Part shown: piece by piece, positions 24,301 to 34,175 of the stretch
How the letters are laid out: the number at the start of each line of letters is the position of its first letter
Numbering within the stretch: the first letter of the stretch is position 1
Assembly (NCBI GenBank): GCA_033675265.1
Contig: JAUJYZ010001538.1
Location: 521,001-585,000 of the forward strand
Reading direction: 5' to 3'
DNA: 64,000 nt
From: Actinostola sp. cb2023
Taxonomy: Eukaryota; Cnidaria; Anthozoa; Actiniaria; Actinostolidae
The notes under the pieces: generated by a model
Told to the model about the DNA's origin: nothing
The model's input: the letters and a program-made list of their open reading frames with translations, nothing else
The model's database searches: none
Translations under genes and position numbers: made by a program

Positions 24301-27300
24301 TAATGGTTCAAATGACGTTTCGGCTGCACTGGTGGCAGCCTTCACGTGAAAACCGTGAAAACTATTATCGTTATGTCTAACTCACGCGAAACTGGCCTAA
24401 AAGTACCTATTTGTTTTTTCTTAGAAAACTAAGCTAATGACTAGTAGATTAAAAAACTCACTTGACCCATGTTTGGGTATAGGGGTGCCGCTGAGGGTTT
24501 GAAACCCTGGTCCTGTTTAGGACAAAATATATATACTAAAATATCCACCCTGTCTAGGACAACACCCTCTATTTTATGACCCTATGACAAAGGACAAAAT
24601 ACTGTCTTCTGTCTGGCAGTTCTACTGATACAGTACACAAAAATTCATCACCGACGACAATCGTGCATTACCATACCCTGTTTAGGACAGACTCACATAA
24701 CATTATATACCCAGTCAAAAACCGATACCCTGTCCAGCGGCACGCCCCCGTATAGCCCAGACCCTACTAACAGAACTGCACCGTGAACTTTCAGATGAAA
24801 ACGAACAAATGATCGATATATCCATAGTGAAACACATGAGTTTCTCATACACACGAGGCAATTGTAACAATTATTTATTTCAGGTAACCACTCAGTAACG
24901 TTCATTTGTACGACTGTGTAATCTTGAAATTAAAACACTAATAACTATTAATTGTCCTGAATTACTCTGTGATAAATCAAATACAAAATTTTGATTCCAT
25001 TTTAATGATAATGAAGCAGATTATTTCACGGCAATGTTGTAAGAAATATCGATATTGTTGCAAAGTCATTGCATGAACATGTTCAATGAAGTAATTAGTA
25101 TTCATTCAGTACGTGTTGCTGTTGACATACAGATTCTAAATGATGATTTGCGGACGAACTCTCAAATGTTTAATAATGGTATATTTACTGAATAAATCCA
25201 TCTAGGCATTACATATATTTCTTTTGATTGGATTGTAATATGTTGTACATAGAGAGAGCTTGAAACCCTTGTTTTCACGGCAAAATCGCGATCAAACACT
25301 TCTGTCACACAATCTGCTGAAATTGACTGACTGAGTGTTTATTGACTTTTAAATTAGTATTAAATTAAATTAAATTAAATTAAATTAAATTAAATTAAAT
25401 TAGTATGTGTGAAACGAAGCTATTTACCTTTTATCATGTTCTTGTAAGATTTTAAGGTCTTTTAAAGCACTAAAGAGTGGCTTGCGGTTAAAAAGACAGT
25501 ATACGAAGAACCAAGTCCGACTTATTGATGATAAACAAACAAAATTTGACGGGAAAAGAGCCGACTATCTTGAAGAGTCGGAGGCTGCTCACGCGAAGTC
25601 GTTGAAAATATCCGAGTAAGAGTTTTTGGAAATCAAGAAAGGAAAGAATAAACTTGTTAAAAATGGCTAAATTAAGAAAATAAACTGCCGCACTTTTAAG
25701 AACGGACCTCCATAAAATGGCTTAAATTTAGTCGACCGCCGAAGGCCGTCGACAACTGACTTTTAACTCGAAGTGAAAATAAGATGTTTTTCGAAAATTT
25801 ACCATTATTGCATGTAACCCAGCTCTACATAGGCTAAATATCACAACCAAACTAAATGTATCATAGAAAATCATGTAATATGAGTTTTACAGAGCGCCAA
25901 AGTGACCCGAAATTTTAGCGTCTTTCAGGGCGATTTTGATGCAAAACAAGGGGGGGGTGGTCAACTTTCGAGCAAAAGCCTGAACCAAACTTTAAATACG
26001 ACCATTCTTAATCTATTCCTATAGGTAATAAATGATAGCAATTTGAAAGGAATCGGCCGACCCCCATCTTTCAACTCTGCCCGGTTTTCTCAGACAATGA
26101 CACTTAAATACAACACATGTTAATGTATACATTGTACTTCTAACATGACAAAAAGAAAGATGGAAAGGAATAATAAAAAGGCAATAAAAAACTATAGTTA
26201 TTGGACAGTTTGAAGTCATGATACAATTTAATTATGGGCATTTTTTTGATTTAGTTGCAACATCCTGAAAAAGCAATTGGAAAACTACAAGGCATTGATT
26301 GAAATGAGAGCACCAGGAGGCGCCCCTGTGATAACGTACCAAGATAACATGCAGCTACTAAGAACATCACTCAGGCACCTACGCCTTTCCAAGCTTCAAA
26401 AAGAAAAATCAAAGCAGGGAAAAATGTGGGACTTCACAGTCAGGGGTTGGAGGGTGGCAAATGTTGATGGCATCAGAGAGCTATTTGAAAATGCTCAAAC
26501 AGCTACAAAGTCCCAGAAAGATGTGACAAACATAACATATGAAGATACAAAAATAGGTAATGCAGGGATTCCCTAAATACTGACTTTGATTTTAATTACA
26601 AATGAAAAGCTTCAGCTTACTCAAGGATACTGCTGCTGCTAATGCATCATCTAGACTGATTCCATGAGTAGGTCCCAGTTCGCTCTCTGTCGATCCTGAT
26701 GAAAGGAGCGAAAACAGCGACTTATGGAGTCAGTCTAATGCATCATCATACATTATGTAAAAAGCACTCAGTACAATAGAAAAATCTTGAATGACCGAAA
26801 AACAAAACATAATGCTATATTTTATCTTTTTGTAAATTACATTTTTTTTATCCTGTAGAATCCAATACTGAATGGCAAAAGAAGTATATGGATTTCAAGA
26901 AAAGAGATATTTTAAGGAAAATGGATTTGGCCTTTAATGTTGTTCCATTGTCATGTGAGAGCCTTAAAACTGCCTCTTCACAAGAGTTAAAATCAGCTTC
27001 TGAGATGACTTCATCTGATCAAAAGAAGAAGTACATAATAGACATCCCAGAGGTACCTGAAGAGTTCCCAGACCTATCAACCAAGAAGAGTCAAATGTAT
27101 TCACTGCCACTCAGTTGTGAAAATCAGTGCACAACACTTGGAATGGGAGCTAACTTAGATAAGTTTACTGAAGAATTCAACTTTTTTTGCAAGAAAGAAA
27201 AAAACTTTCTACCTTTGAAAAAAAGCAGTAAAGAGTTCAACCTTAACCTTGCATATAAAAGGTTTGCTTTCTTAAAATCCATGGAAATGCACAAGAAAGA

Positions 27301-27424
27301 CCAACTTGAATATGAAAAATACCTTAGGCAATCAACCATCGAAAATGATAGTGATCAGTTTGCCATGGACGACGTGCATTCTGTTTCGAACGATGGTGAT
27401 GATGATGCATTTGAAAATAGTTAA
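18309..27424 (+). CDS. Four-exon gene of an uncharacterised multicopy metazoan family (DUF6589-like N-terminus)
   Basis: Proposed exons are 18309-18401, 18820-19280, 26255-26556 and 26859-27424. All junctions have GT/AG borders and phases agree (0, 2, 1), giving exactly 473 codons and a stop. The first exon (MSNNEEGYKLL) is the least certain. Exons 2 and 3 carry a helical region with ECPTIVNILEQL and LFGLLCLSFGAGPKM, then ITYQDNM and WDFTVRGW. From memory this resembles the N-terminal half of DUF6589-like proteins that are multicopy in sponges and cnidarians; function unknown. The C-terminus is acidic (about 27380-27420). Intron 2 is 7 kb because a 6.35-kb inverted-repeat element lies inside it; intron 3 holds an 85-bp hairpin. 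The ankyrin gene downstream looks like the other half of the same family. Confidence 0.65.
18415..18699. mobile_element. Tc1/mariner-type MITE
   Basis: The 285-bp element begins CAGTCATTTGCAAAA and ends with its complement, flanked by TA on both sides (18413-18414 and 18700-18701). The CAGT start and TA duplication fit Tc1/mariner. It sits in the first intron of the gene at 18309-27424 and contains no coding sequence. Confidence 0.8.
19382..19683. mobile_element. MITE with about 75-bp inverted ends, TA-flanked
   Basis: GGGAGTTTAAGATTTGCA at the left matches the complement at the right end, with further matching through the GTTCTGTTCGG region. TA flanks both sides. It lies in intron 2 of the 18309-27424 gene, just before the large element. 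Confidence 0.75.
20953..22444. mobile_element. 1.49-kb foldback of the CACAGG family, 7-bp target duplication
   Basis: The two halves are nearly perfect inverted copies of about 0.67 kb around a short centre near 21700. Ends read CACAGGTAGCCCAAGCT. The flanks carry the identical 7-mer GTTAAAG (20946-20952 and 22445-22451). Mirror-image 60-codon frames in the arms are by-products of the symmetry. It is nested inside the larger 19859-26207 element. Confidence 0.88.
23103..23396. mobile_element. Short CACAGG-family MITE with GCGC-rich centre
   Basis: Ends are CACAGGGCCCCCTAATT and its complement, with inverted arms of about 45 bp and a central GCGCGCG run. Flanking 7-mers GTATCTC and GTATCTG match in six of seven positions. 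Confidence 0.75.
23420..23505 (+). repeat. G-rich tract, G-quadruplex potential
   Basis: Runs of four or more G recur every few bases (GGGGGAGGAAAGGGG type). A similar G-rich tract occurs at 23820-23915 on the other side of the SINE. Confidence 0.6.
23550..23817 (-). mobile_element. tRNA-derived SINE
   Basis: Read on the minus strand it starts GGGAGCAATGGTGGCCG. It has an A box TGGCCGAGTGG (23795-23805) and a B box GGTTCAATTCA (23747-23757), the internal RNA polymerase III promoter of a tRNA-Ser/Leu-like head. The body continues to GAGTCGTGTCCC near 23567. A partial second copy is at 49592-50004. The exact 3' end is uncertain. Confidence 0.7.
24263..24376 (-). repeat. Penelope-type hairpin with decayed hammerhead core
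   Basis: Short inverted arms (CGATAATAGTTTT and its complement) surround, on the minus strand (24314-24345), TGAAGGCTGCC...GCAGCCGAAACGTC. The stem II and the GAAACGUC ending match small Penelope hammerheads, but the CUGA box is replaced by CACG, so it is probably inactive. Confidence 0.45.
24477..24755. mobile_element. MITE-like inverted repeat
   Basis: TATAGGGGTGCCGCTG at the left is mirrored by CAGCGGCACGCCCCCGTATA at the right. Inside, GTTTAGGACA-like phrases recur. No coding content. Confidence 0.6.
26651..26735. mobile_element. 85-bp hairpin insertion with 11-bp target duplication
   Basis: TAATGCATCAT occurs at 26640-26650 and 26736-26746. The insert has outer arms CTAGACTGATTCCAT / ATGGAGTCAGTC and an inner TTCGCTC / GAGCGAA pairing. 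It lies in intron 3 of the 18309-27424 gene. The long target duplication points to retroposition of a short structured RNA. Confidence 0.65.
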
Positions 27425-28758
27425 TTAATTTATTAGAGTACAATTGCCAGTAACAAAGGCAACCCAAAAACGAGCCTTATGAGACGGCTGAGGAGGCTAG
27501 TAATTACAGTCAAAGGACATGAAGCGTGCCTCTCTATCTAGACTGCAATATTAAATTCATTATTGAACTTAAAATTCATTATTTGTCGTTCTCGTCAATC
27601 TTCCGTAAACAAAAATAAATTCAAATCAACTCCATATATAGAAACTACACAGGAATACCATCAGTGCCATTAAACCCAAATCAACCAATCAGAGTGGACC
27701 GTTCCCACGCCTGAAATTGACAAGAGATGATCGCGAAGTCAGAACATTTTTACATGGAAGAATGTCAACATTGATTCAAGAATCAGAGTCTCTATCACGT
27801 GTATACAGCTATTTCAAAAAACGTTGATACTGAATAATAGTGTATTCCAAGACCGAAATGCATTTTGGGACTCGTGTATTATTGTCTAAAGTAATATAAA
27901 TAATAATAATTTACTTTATTTTTATGCACTATTCAGTATGCAGTATTCAGTTTTCAACGTTTTTTGAAATAGCTGTATCTCGAAAGCTATGAAAAGAAAG
28001 CTCAAGTATGTCTCAGATTACTGGGAAGAGAAACGCTAAATCCACGTAAACATAAAAAAAACAATAATGAATTGAATATTGCAGTATAGAGGGGCACGTT
28101 CCATTTGAGTGCACCGCGCGCTGATTTCATCGATTTCTATAACTTCAGTAATAAGCAATTATTGGACGAGGTTGAGCAAAATATCGTGATTTGTCAGTGG
28201 CGAGCAGATTAATTATTTGCCGATGCCGATGCCGGCCTATTCCAGACTCGAAAAAGAGATTTGTAGCCACTGCGGCACTGCCCTAGTGTTGTACACAGTG
28301 AAATCAAAACGACTGTTAATGGAAATCGCTGTAATACTATTTAGATTTAGTTAGTTTTCACGCTTTTCTAAATAAGAAGAGGAAAGAGGTGGAGAAAGTA
28401 TATCTACTTACATAATGTATGTATCGTCTAGATTTGTAATGTGTGTAGCCAGTTCAACAGGAAAACAATTTCACTTCCGGCTTAGGAATGTTTTGTACTT
28501 CCGTTAGCAGAAATCACTCTGCAAATTATTGGAATAATAAATATAAAATAATTCCAATGATGAATTTGTCCCTTCGAAGCTTCTCTTTCTAATTTTATTT
28601 TTGGAAATGAAGCGCAATGTTTGGTGAGAATCTAAAAGATAACACGGCTATCCGCTCTTGATTCTTGGCGGGAACTTTAGACCAGTGCGCGCAAACTATT
28701 AATAGGTGTGTGACGTGAACGATAAGCGCATCGCAAATTAAATGAAGTTTAATTCAAC
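27425..28758. other. Intergenic, no gene apart from the MITE
   Basis: AT-rich spacer between the four-exon gene and the ankyrin gene. Apart from the 27806-27975 MITE I see nothing assignable; the promoter of the ankyrin gene should lie in its last few hundred bases. Confidence 0.35.
27806..27975. mobile_element. MITE, CAGCTATTTCA family
   Basis: CAGCTATTTCAAAAAACGTTG and its complement form the ends, flanked by TAT. It is related to the larger copy at 49645-49953. Confidence 0.65.
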
Positions 28759-30325
28759 ATGAACTCTTCCTGGGAAGAATTGATTTCAAATATTGGCAAG
28801 CCGGCAGTCAATAAGAAGCTTGACGATAGAGTTAACCATATATACCGTACATTGCAAGAACTTACATCTGTTTGCACGAGAGATTATCTGTTATTATCAC
28901 GAATCAAGGATGACATTGGTACATGGTTTCCTGCTCGCGATCAGTTTGAAAGAAGTATTCTTCATCTTGCTGCGATGCACGATAACACTCGGTTGGTAAC
29001 ATTTCTCGTTAAAGCTGGATCTCTTATAAACGATCGCGATGGGATTTCCCAAACACCACTCACGCTAGCCATGCACAAGGGACATGTTAATACCGCAAGG
29101 GTTTTAATAGAAAATGGTTCTATGATAGATGAAGAGGATTACGATGAAACTCAGTCACCAGAGATGATTTCAAACATTTTGGAACAAAGATCGCTGGCAA
29201 CTGTAATAGAAAGTCTCAACATAAACGTAGCTAGGAGACCAAAAAAACACAGCCAACATTCAGGGATGCATAAATAGATGCCCTGATGTGTACTCATGCC
29301 ATACTCCAGGTGGAGGAGATTTTCATAATCGCGGCTACATAAATGAGTGCATAGCGAGAGTCAGTGGACCTGGAGGATTTTGGCATGTAGTTAAAGACAT
29401 AATGAAAAGGCCAACAGTCAACCCTATGTCATTTAAAAACAAATTTAAGGATAATAATTACAACAATAACGAAGAAGCTCTGCTAGACTATGACGATGGT
29501 ATGTCACTGGCAATGCTAAAGGAATTTCAGCATTCAGATTATTTTCCTTCGGAAATAGAGCTTGAAAGCTGCCTGGTAGAAAATGGTTGTCATAATCATG
29601 TATTACTGGATAAATACTTTCAATGGCTACCAACCATGGATAGTGACATCCAGTTTCATTACCAGTCACAGATTGTGAGTGACCTCATGCCCATCACGAG
29701 GTGGTATAAGGAATCTATAAGAAATGGTAATGGTGTGGCTGTTGAGGGAGCTTGGATGTTGTGCCCACAGCTGTATTCCACCTTGAATAAAGTTAATTAC
29801 AGAGATGAAAGTTTTACAATGATTGTGAATTCAATTGCAAAGTGGCCTTTGGCATATCGAAAGATGTACCAACAAAACAGATCTGTAAGCATTTCTGGAA
29901 ACAGAGGCAGGCAGCTTGCAGGTGATGAATGGGTGGAGGGCTACCTTGTTGCACCTGTTAAAAGGTATGCATCTGCCCAGACATCATTTCAAATGCTGGA
30001 AATGTTGTCATGCAGCACAAACCTCCTTGAAGAAACAAAGAAACTGTACAAAAGCCGGGAGGCATTCGATATCCATTCTACAAGAAAACACTGTAAACCA
30101 AGTTCATTGTATGACATCCTAAAGATAGCACAGTTTGCTATTACAGAAAGCTGGTTTACAAACTTCAATAGAAAGGATGCAAAGCTTTACCAATGGCCAG
30201 ACAATCGATGCAAGTCAGAAACTGTTCCAAACAAATATCTAAATGTCCTTCAAAGGGGAGATGATAAAGCAAGAGAAGAATTCCCTTCTTTTTTGAAAAG
30301 GGAATTTCCTAATGAGTTCCAATAA
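28759..30325 (+). CDS. Ankyrin-repeat protein of an uncharacterised family, one frameshift
   Basis: The ATG at 28759 starts a frame with about two ankyrin repeats (RSILHLAAMHDNTRLVTFLV, TPLTLAMHKGHVNTARVLI). Near the A7 run at 29241-29247 the frame must shift by one base; it then continues through INRCPDVYSCHTPGGGDFHN and about 340 more codons to a stop at 30325. The C-terminal part has EGAWMLCPQLYSTLN and AKWPLAYRKMYQQNR and no catalytic motif I recognise. Together they give a 520-residue product with no intron. From memory, sponges and corals have many such ankyrin-plus-C-terminal proteins. The shift may be a real mutation or an A-run sequencing error. The upstream gene encodes what looks like the N-terminal part of the same family. 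Confidence 0.65.
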
Positions 30326-31013
30326 GTAAATGACAGCTCTAGGGTGATATAAAGTAGGGACTTAGTTAGGCATAGTGATATGAAACTAAGTGATATGAAA
30401 CTAAGCGATATTAACAAGTGATGTTTTTCCGTATCATCATAACACCATTATCAAACTAAGTGAAAGTAAGATAGGATATATCTTATAAAAACAGATTAGC
30501 ATAGTTACTATAGCCTGCATACAATGTAGCTGGGGAAAGGGTCTACGGTCTACGATCATCTCTCTCTTCACCCTTCCCTTTCCTTAGCTGCTAAAACATT
30601 ATCTACACTATTCATTAATAATTCATTAGGCAGCTGTCCAATCTGTGCTCAGCATTCTGGTCACGTGGCTACCTTGTAACTCCCATACAATTTCCAAGAA
30701 ACTAAATGCACGGGGAGGGTTTGAATAGTTGGCAGGAAATAGGTGGGGTTGATTAATTACTGCAATTGTTCATAAGTATGATACAGAATAGTAATAAAGC
30801 TTATTAGTATTCTGTATCTGATACAGAATACTAATAAGCTCTATAAGTATTCTGTATCGATCAATGCATTATATGAGAGGAACAATACATTATCCTAAAA
30901 GCTAATTAAGAAAAATCAGTACACATTAGATTTTGCTCCGCAGTTTCTTTAATCAGTGTAACGCTCTCCTCTATTACTTACTAATGATACAATCATTGGA
31001 TTTCTAGCTTTGT
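30326..31013. other. Noncoding, with short palindromes
   Basis: Contains an inverted repeat around 30776-30860 built from GATACAGAATACTAATAAGC. No gene recognised. Confidence 0.4.
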
Positions 31014-33068
31014 CACAGGCAGCCCAACCATTGTTTCTGTGGCTATTCAGGTGGCTATTTATAATTATTAAAGAAATTTATTTGTATGCGCGCGTCTTTT
31101 TTTGATGGGTTTCCTGTGGTAGTGCGCGCGCGCGCGATACGTATTATATTGGGTTCCCTGTGCATAGAAATGTATAATGTTGGGATCCCTGTGTACATCC
31201 TGCGGGACGCGCCCGCAGCAATGTGTATATTGAAACAAGGTATGAAACTGATGGCGTATCATGGCCTGATGTGCGGTGGTACTTTTCTGGTGCACTTTTC
31301 CGTGAGCCGAAGAGCCGAAGTCGCCGTGCGCTACAGGCCCGTGGGGGGGTACCCAGGGTGAAGTCGCTGAAGTTTTGAAAAATGGCGGAGAAGTTGATGA
31401 AACAAAACATGATTTTTTTCGGTGTAATCGTTTGGATTCTATTATTCATCCATGGTAAGTTTAGAAGTTCACAATTCATGTCAACTTTACGTAACTTTAG
31501 AATAATTTCGACGGGTTTAAAGTAGTCCTTTTTCATTTTGAATGGCGGAAAATTGCATGTTGTGCTCGACACACGAAAGCCTTGTTGAAAAAAAAATATT
31601 TTCTGAAGTATTTTCTTGAGGTTTTAGTAGTTTTTGCTTTAACTGTTCTCTAATAAAAGCACTTGCCTGTACTAGGGCAGAAGGGCTGCTTAATAATCCT
31701 CAGCATTCAGTTATTTTTCATAAATTGTGACTGAGCTATTTGACTTGTGTAGTTGTCAATGATCGAAATACACCGACTTCAAAAGGAACCTCTCAAATGG
31801 CTGATAGTCCTTCATCTGTTTAATCATTAAGTCTTATGACTCTCTCACTGATCTACAAAGTGTTTGACGTTATTTTGTACTTTCTTACAGTACTTCTTAA
31901 AACACAAGCCGGAACAGACCTAAACCATATGAAGCAAAAATATAGACGAACTCAAATTCACTGGCATCGAAGGAGACATGAATGGCGATGGACTCGTGAA
32001 GCAGTTGAAGCTGCCGTGAACTAAAATATTAACAGTTGTTCATTATTGTCATTGAAATAGCACAACACATTTAGCAAATACTATCATCTGAGAGAAAAAC
32101 ACAGAGTAGTTTAAATACGATTTTCGTAAGAACGTAAGTAAGCTTATCGCTTCCAACTTCGATGTTTGCTATTGATTCGCAACTTGTCGATTGTGGTGTC
32201 ATGCATAATAAGCTGATTTATTAATTTCGTATTTAATATCCATAGTATTACTGATCAATATAGTGAATAAATTGTACCTGGAGAACGGCAAAACAGTATG
32301 TAAAAAGGTAGTAAACTTATTTTAACTGATTGTTGAAATAAATACGTTGTTTGTCATTTTGTTTATAAGCACTGATAGCAAAAATGTCTTGTGTAGTACT
32401 AAATATTGAGACTATTCAGCATTTATAAAACACAATGCCTCAATTTTAAAGCATTTTAATCGATAAAAATCAAAACACAATACAAATACTTTATAAAAGT
32501 CAAAACAGAAAGCAAATAAAGTATATTGTAGATGTTTTGACTTATGTTTAGTGAAAATATAAATACTAAAACTTGCAAAAAAGAGCACAATTCAGATTTG
32601 CCGAGCGCTTGCCGATGTCCTCTCGAAGGTAAAATCCGAATGCTTCACGGAAAAGTGCACCAGAAAAGTACCACCGCACATCAGGCCATGAGGCGCAAAA
32701 TGTCAAAATTAAAGTTTATCAGCGTACGGTGAAGTTAAAAGACTGACACTTATAAAGTGTTTAGAGAATACGGTAAAGTTTAGTTATTCGAAGAAAAATT
32801 GAATTTTCACGTCATTTTTACAAAGATTAGGAGCAAAAACGTATTTGTCACGTGACCTAGTTTCATACCTTGTGTAAATATACACATTTGCTGCGGGCGC
32901 ATCCCGCAGGACGCACACAGGAAGCCCAACATAGGACATTACTCAGCACAGGGAACCCAACAATTGCGCGCGCGCGCGCTTTACCACAGGGAACCCATCA
33001 AAAAAAGACGCAAATATCATTTTTTGAATTATTTAGTAGCCTCAAAAGCAATGGTTGGGCTGCCTGTG
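31014..33068. mobile_element. 2.06-kb CACAGG-family element, 7-bp target duplication
   Basis: Ends are CACAGGCAGCCCAACCATTG and its exact complement. The flanks carry the identical 7-mer GCTTTGT. Subterminal blocks (CACAGGGAACCCATC, GCGCGCGCGCG, GCGGGACGCGCC) are mirrored imperfectly, and a GGAAAAGTGCACCAGAAAAG block near 31280 recurs inverted near 32650. No transposase was found inside, so it is non-autonomous. Confidence 0.88.
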
Positions 33069-34140
33069 GCTTTGTGCGGCAATTCTTTCACAATCTCAAA
33101 TAATTTAAAACAAACTTTGAAAGACACGAGATTACTTCAAAATAAGGACTTCACACAGTTCTCGCTAAATATTGCGTTACTTGCTACATTATTATTTTCA
33201 AGAACCTCGAATTAGAAGATGGTAAAGTAATGTTAGTCGAACTAGAACTTCATACGGAATTTATGTGTCAAAAGAAAGTCAATAGACTCTTTCCTTGCTA
33301 CCTTGTTTATACGAGACATCTGCCAGACTTCAGAAATCTTTACACTCCACTTCGGTGCTAGTTTGGGCACATTCCCTCAACAACTGACTCTCTTGTGATG
33401 CACTTTTGGCAGTTTACGAAATTTGTCAGACATCGTCTCAAACTGATGCCCGTCTTAGCTCTATGACCTTCCTGTGAGAACTGTTCTTGATTTGATTGAA
33501 AAGAATCAAAACTCCATTCGCATTCACAATTAAAGCGCCCTTTGAAAACCAAACAAAAGTGTAAATGTATTCTAAATGAAAAAGCAGGCATATTACATAT
33601 TTGCCGTATTTGTTCTTTGTTATGTCTTAATGAGCAATCAACTCTATTCAAAAACTACCAAGTATGAAAAGGAATAAAACATTTATTAAACAATCGATAT
33701 CTTAATATAATACGAAACTGCTTTCATTGTTTAGTGCAGTCAAGCAATCGGAATGAGAATTGAATGCTAAAAGAACAGTTATTTAATTATTATATTATTT
33801 TCATCTCAATCAGATATTGACTACAATTCTGGTTGAAACGCCTACCTGGTTCAAACAATGATTAAACAATATCAATATCATTCGTGACAATGTTGTATCT
33901 TATTTACAATCTCTCGCCTTCGGCTCGAGATTGTAAATAAGATACAACATTGCCACTCATATTGTAAATAATACTTGTAAATTACAGTTGCGAACAATTT
34001 ATTGAACTGACTTTATCGAAATGAGTGTATGCCAAATATTATATATACACTCAGAAAGGTTGCAGTATACATCGATACAAATATCTAATGAGATACAAAA
34101 TACATGTACCTGTATCTATATATATAAGTAATTTCTCTTA
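33069..34140. other. No gene; perfect hairpin at 33888-33952
   Basis: The only notable structure is a perfect 26-bp inverted repeat (arms CAATGTTGTATCTTATTTAC and onward) with a short loop at 33888-33952. Open frames are short and unrecognised. Confidence 0.5.
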
Positions 34141-34175
34141 ATGTTTAACATATTTACAGCAACTTAGCTTTAAAG

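Larger units (their letters stand above)
19859..26207. mobile_element. 6.35-kb DNA element with ~1.1-kb terminal inverted repeats
   Basis: The left arm (about 19859-20915) and right arm (about 25076-26207) are inverted copies, starting TGTCCAATA and sharing GAGAAAACCGGGCAGAG and the downstream sequence for about a kilobase. An AATTT-type microsatellite differs in length between arms (about 5 versus 8 units), so they have diverged independently. The 4.2-kb centre holds nested elements (20953-22444, 23103-23396, a SINE, 24477-24755) and no recognisable transposase. I found no convincing target duplication. It is non-autonomous or gutted and occupies an intron. Superfamily not assigned. Confidence 0.85.

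Noticed and set aside
26696..26713. CTGATGA followed by GAAA as a hammerhead
   Set aside because: There is no stem II between the two boxes and the bases pair in a different hairpin.
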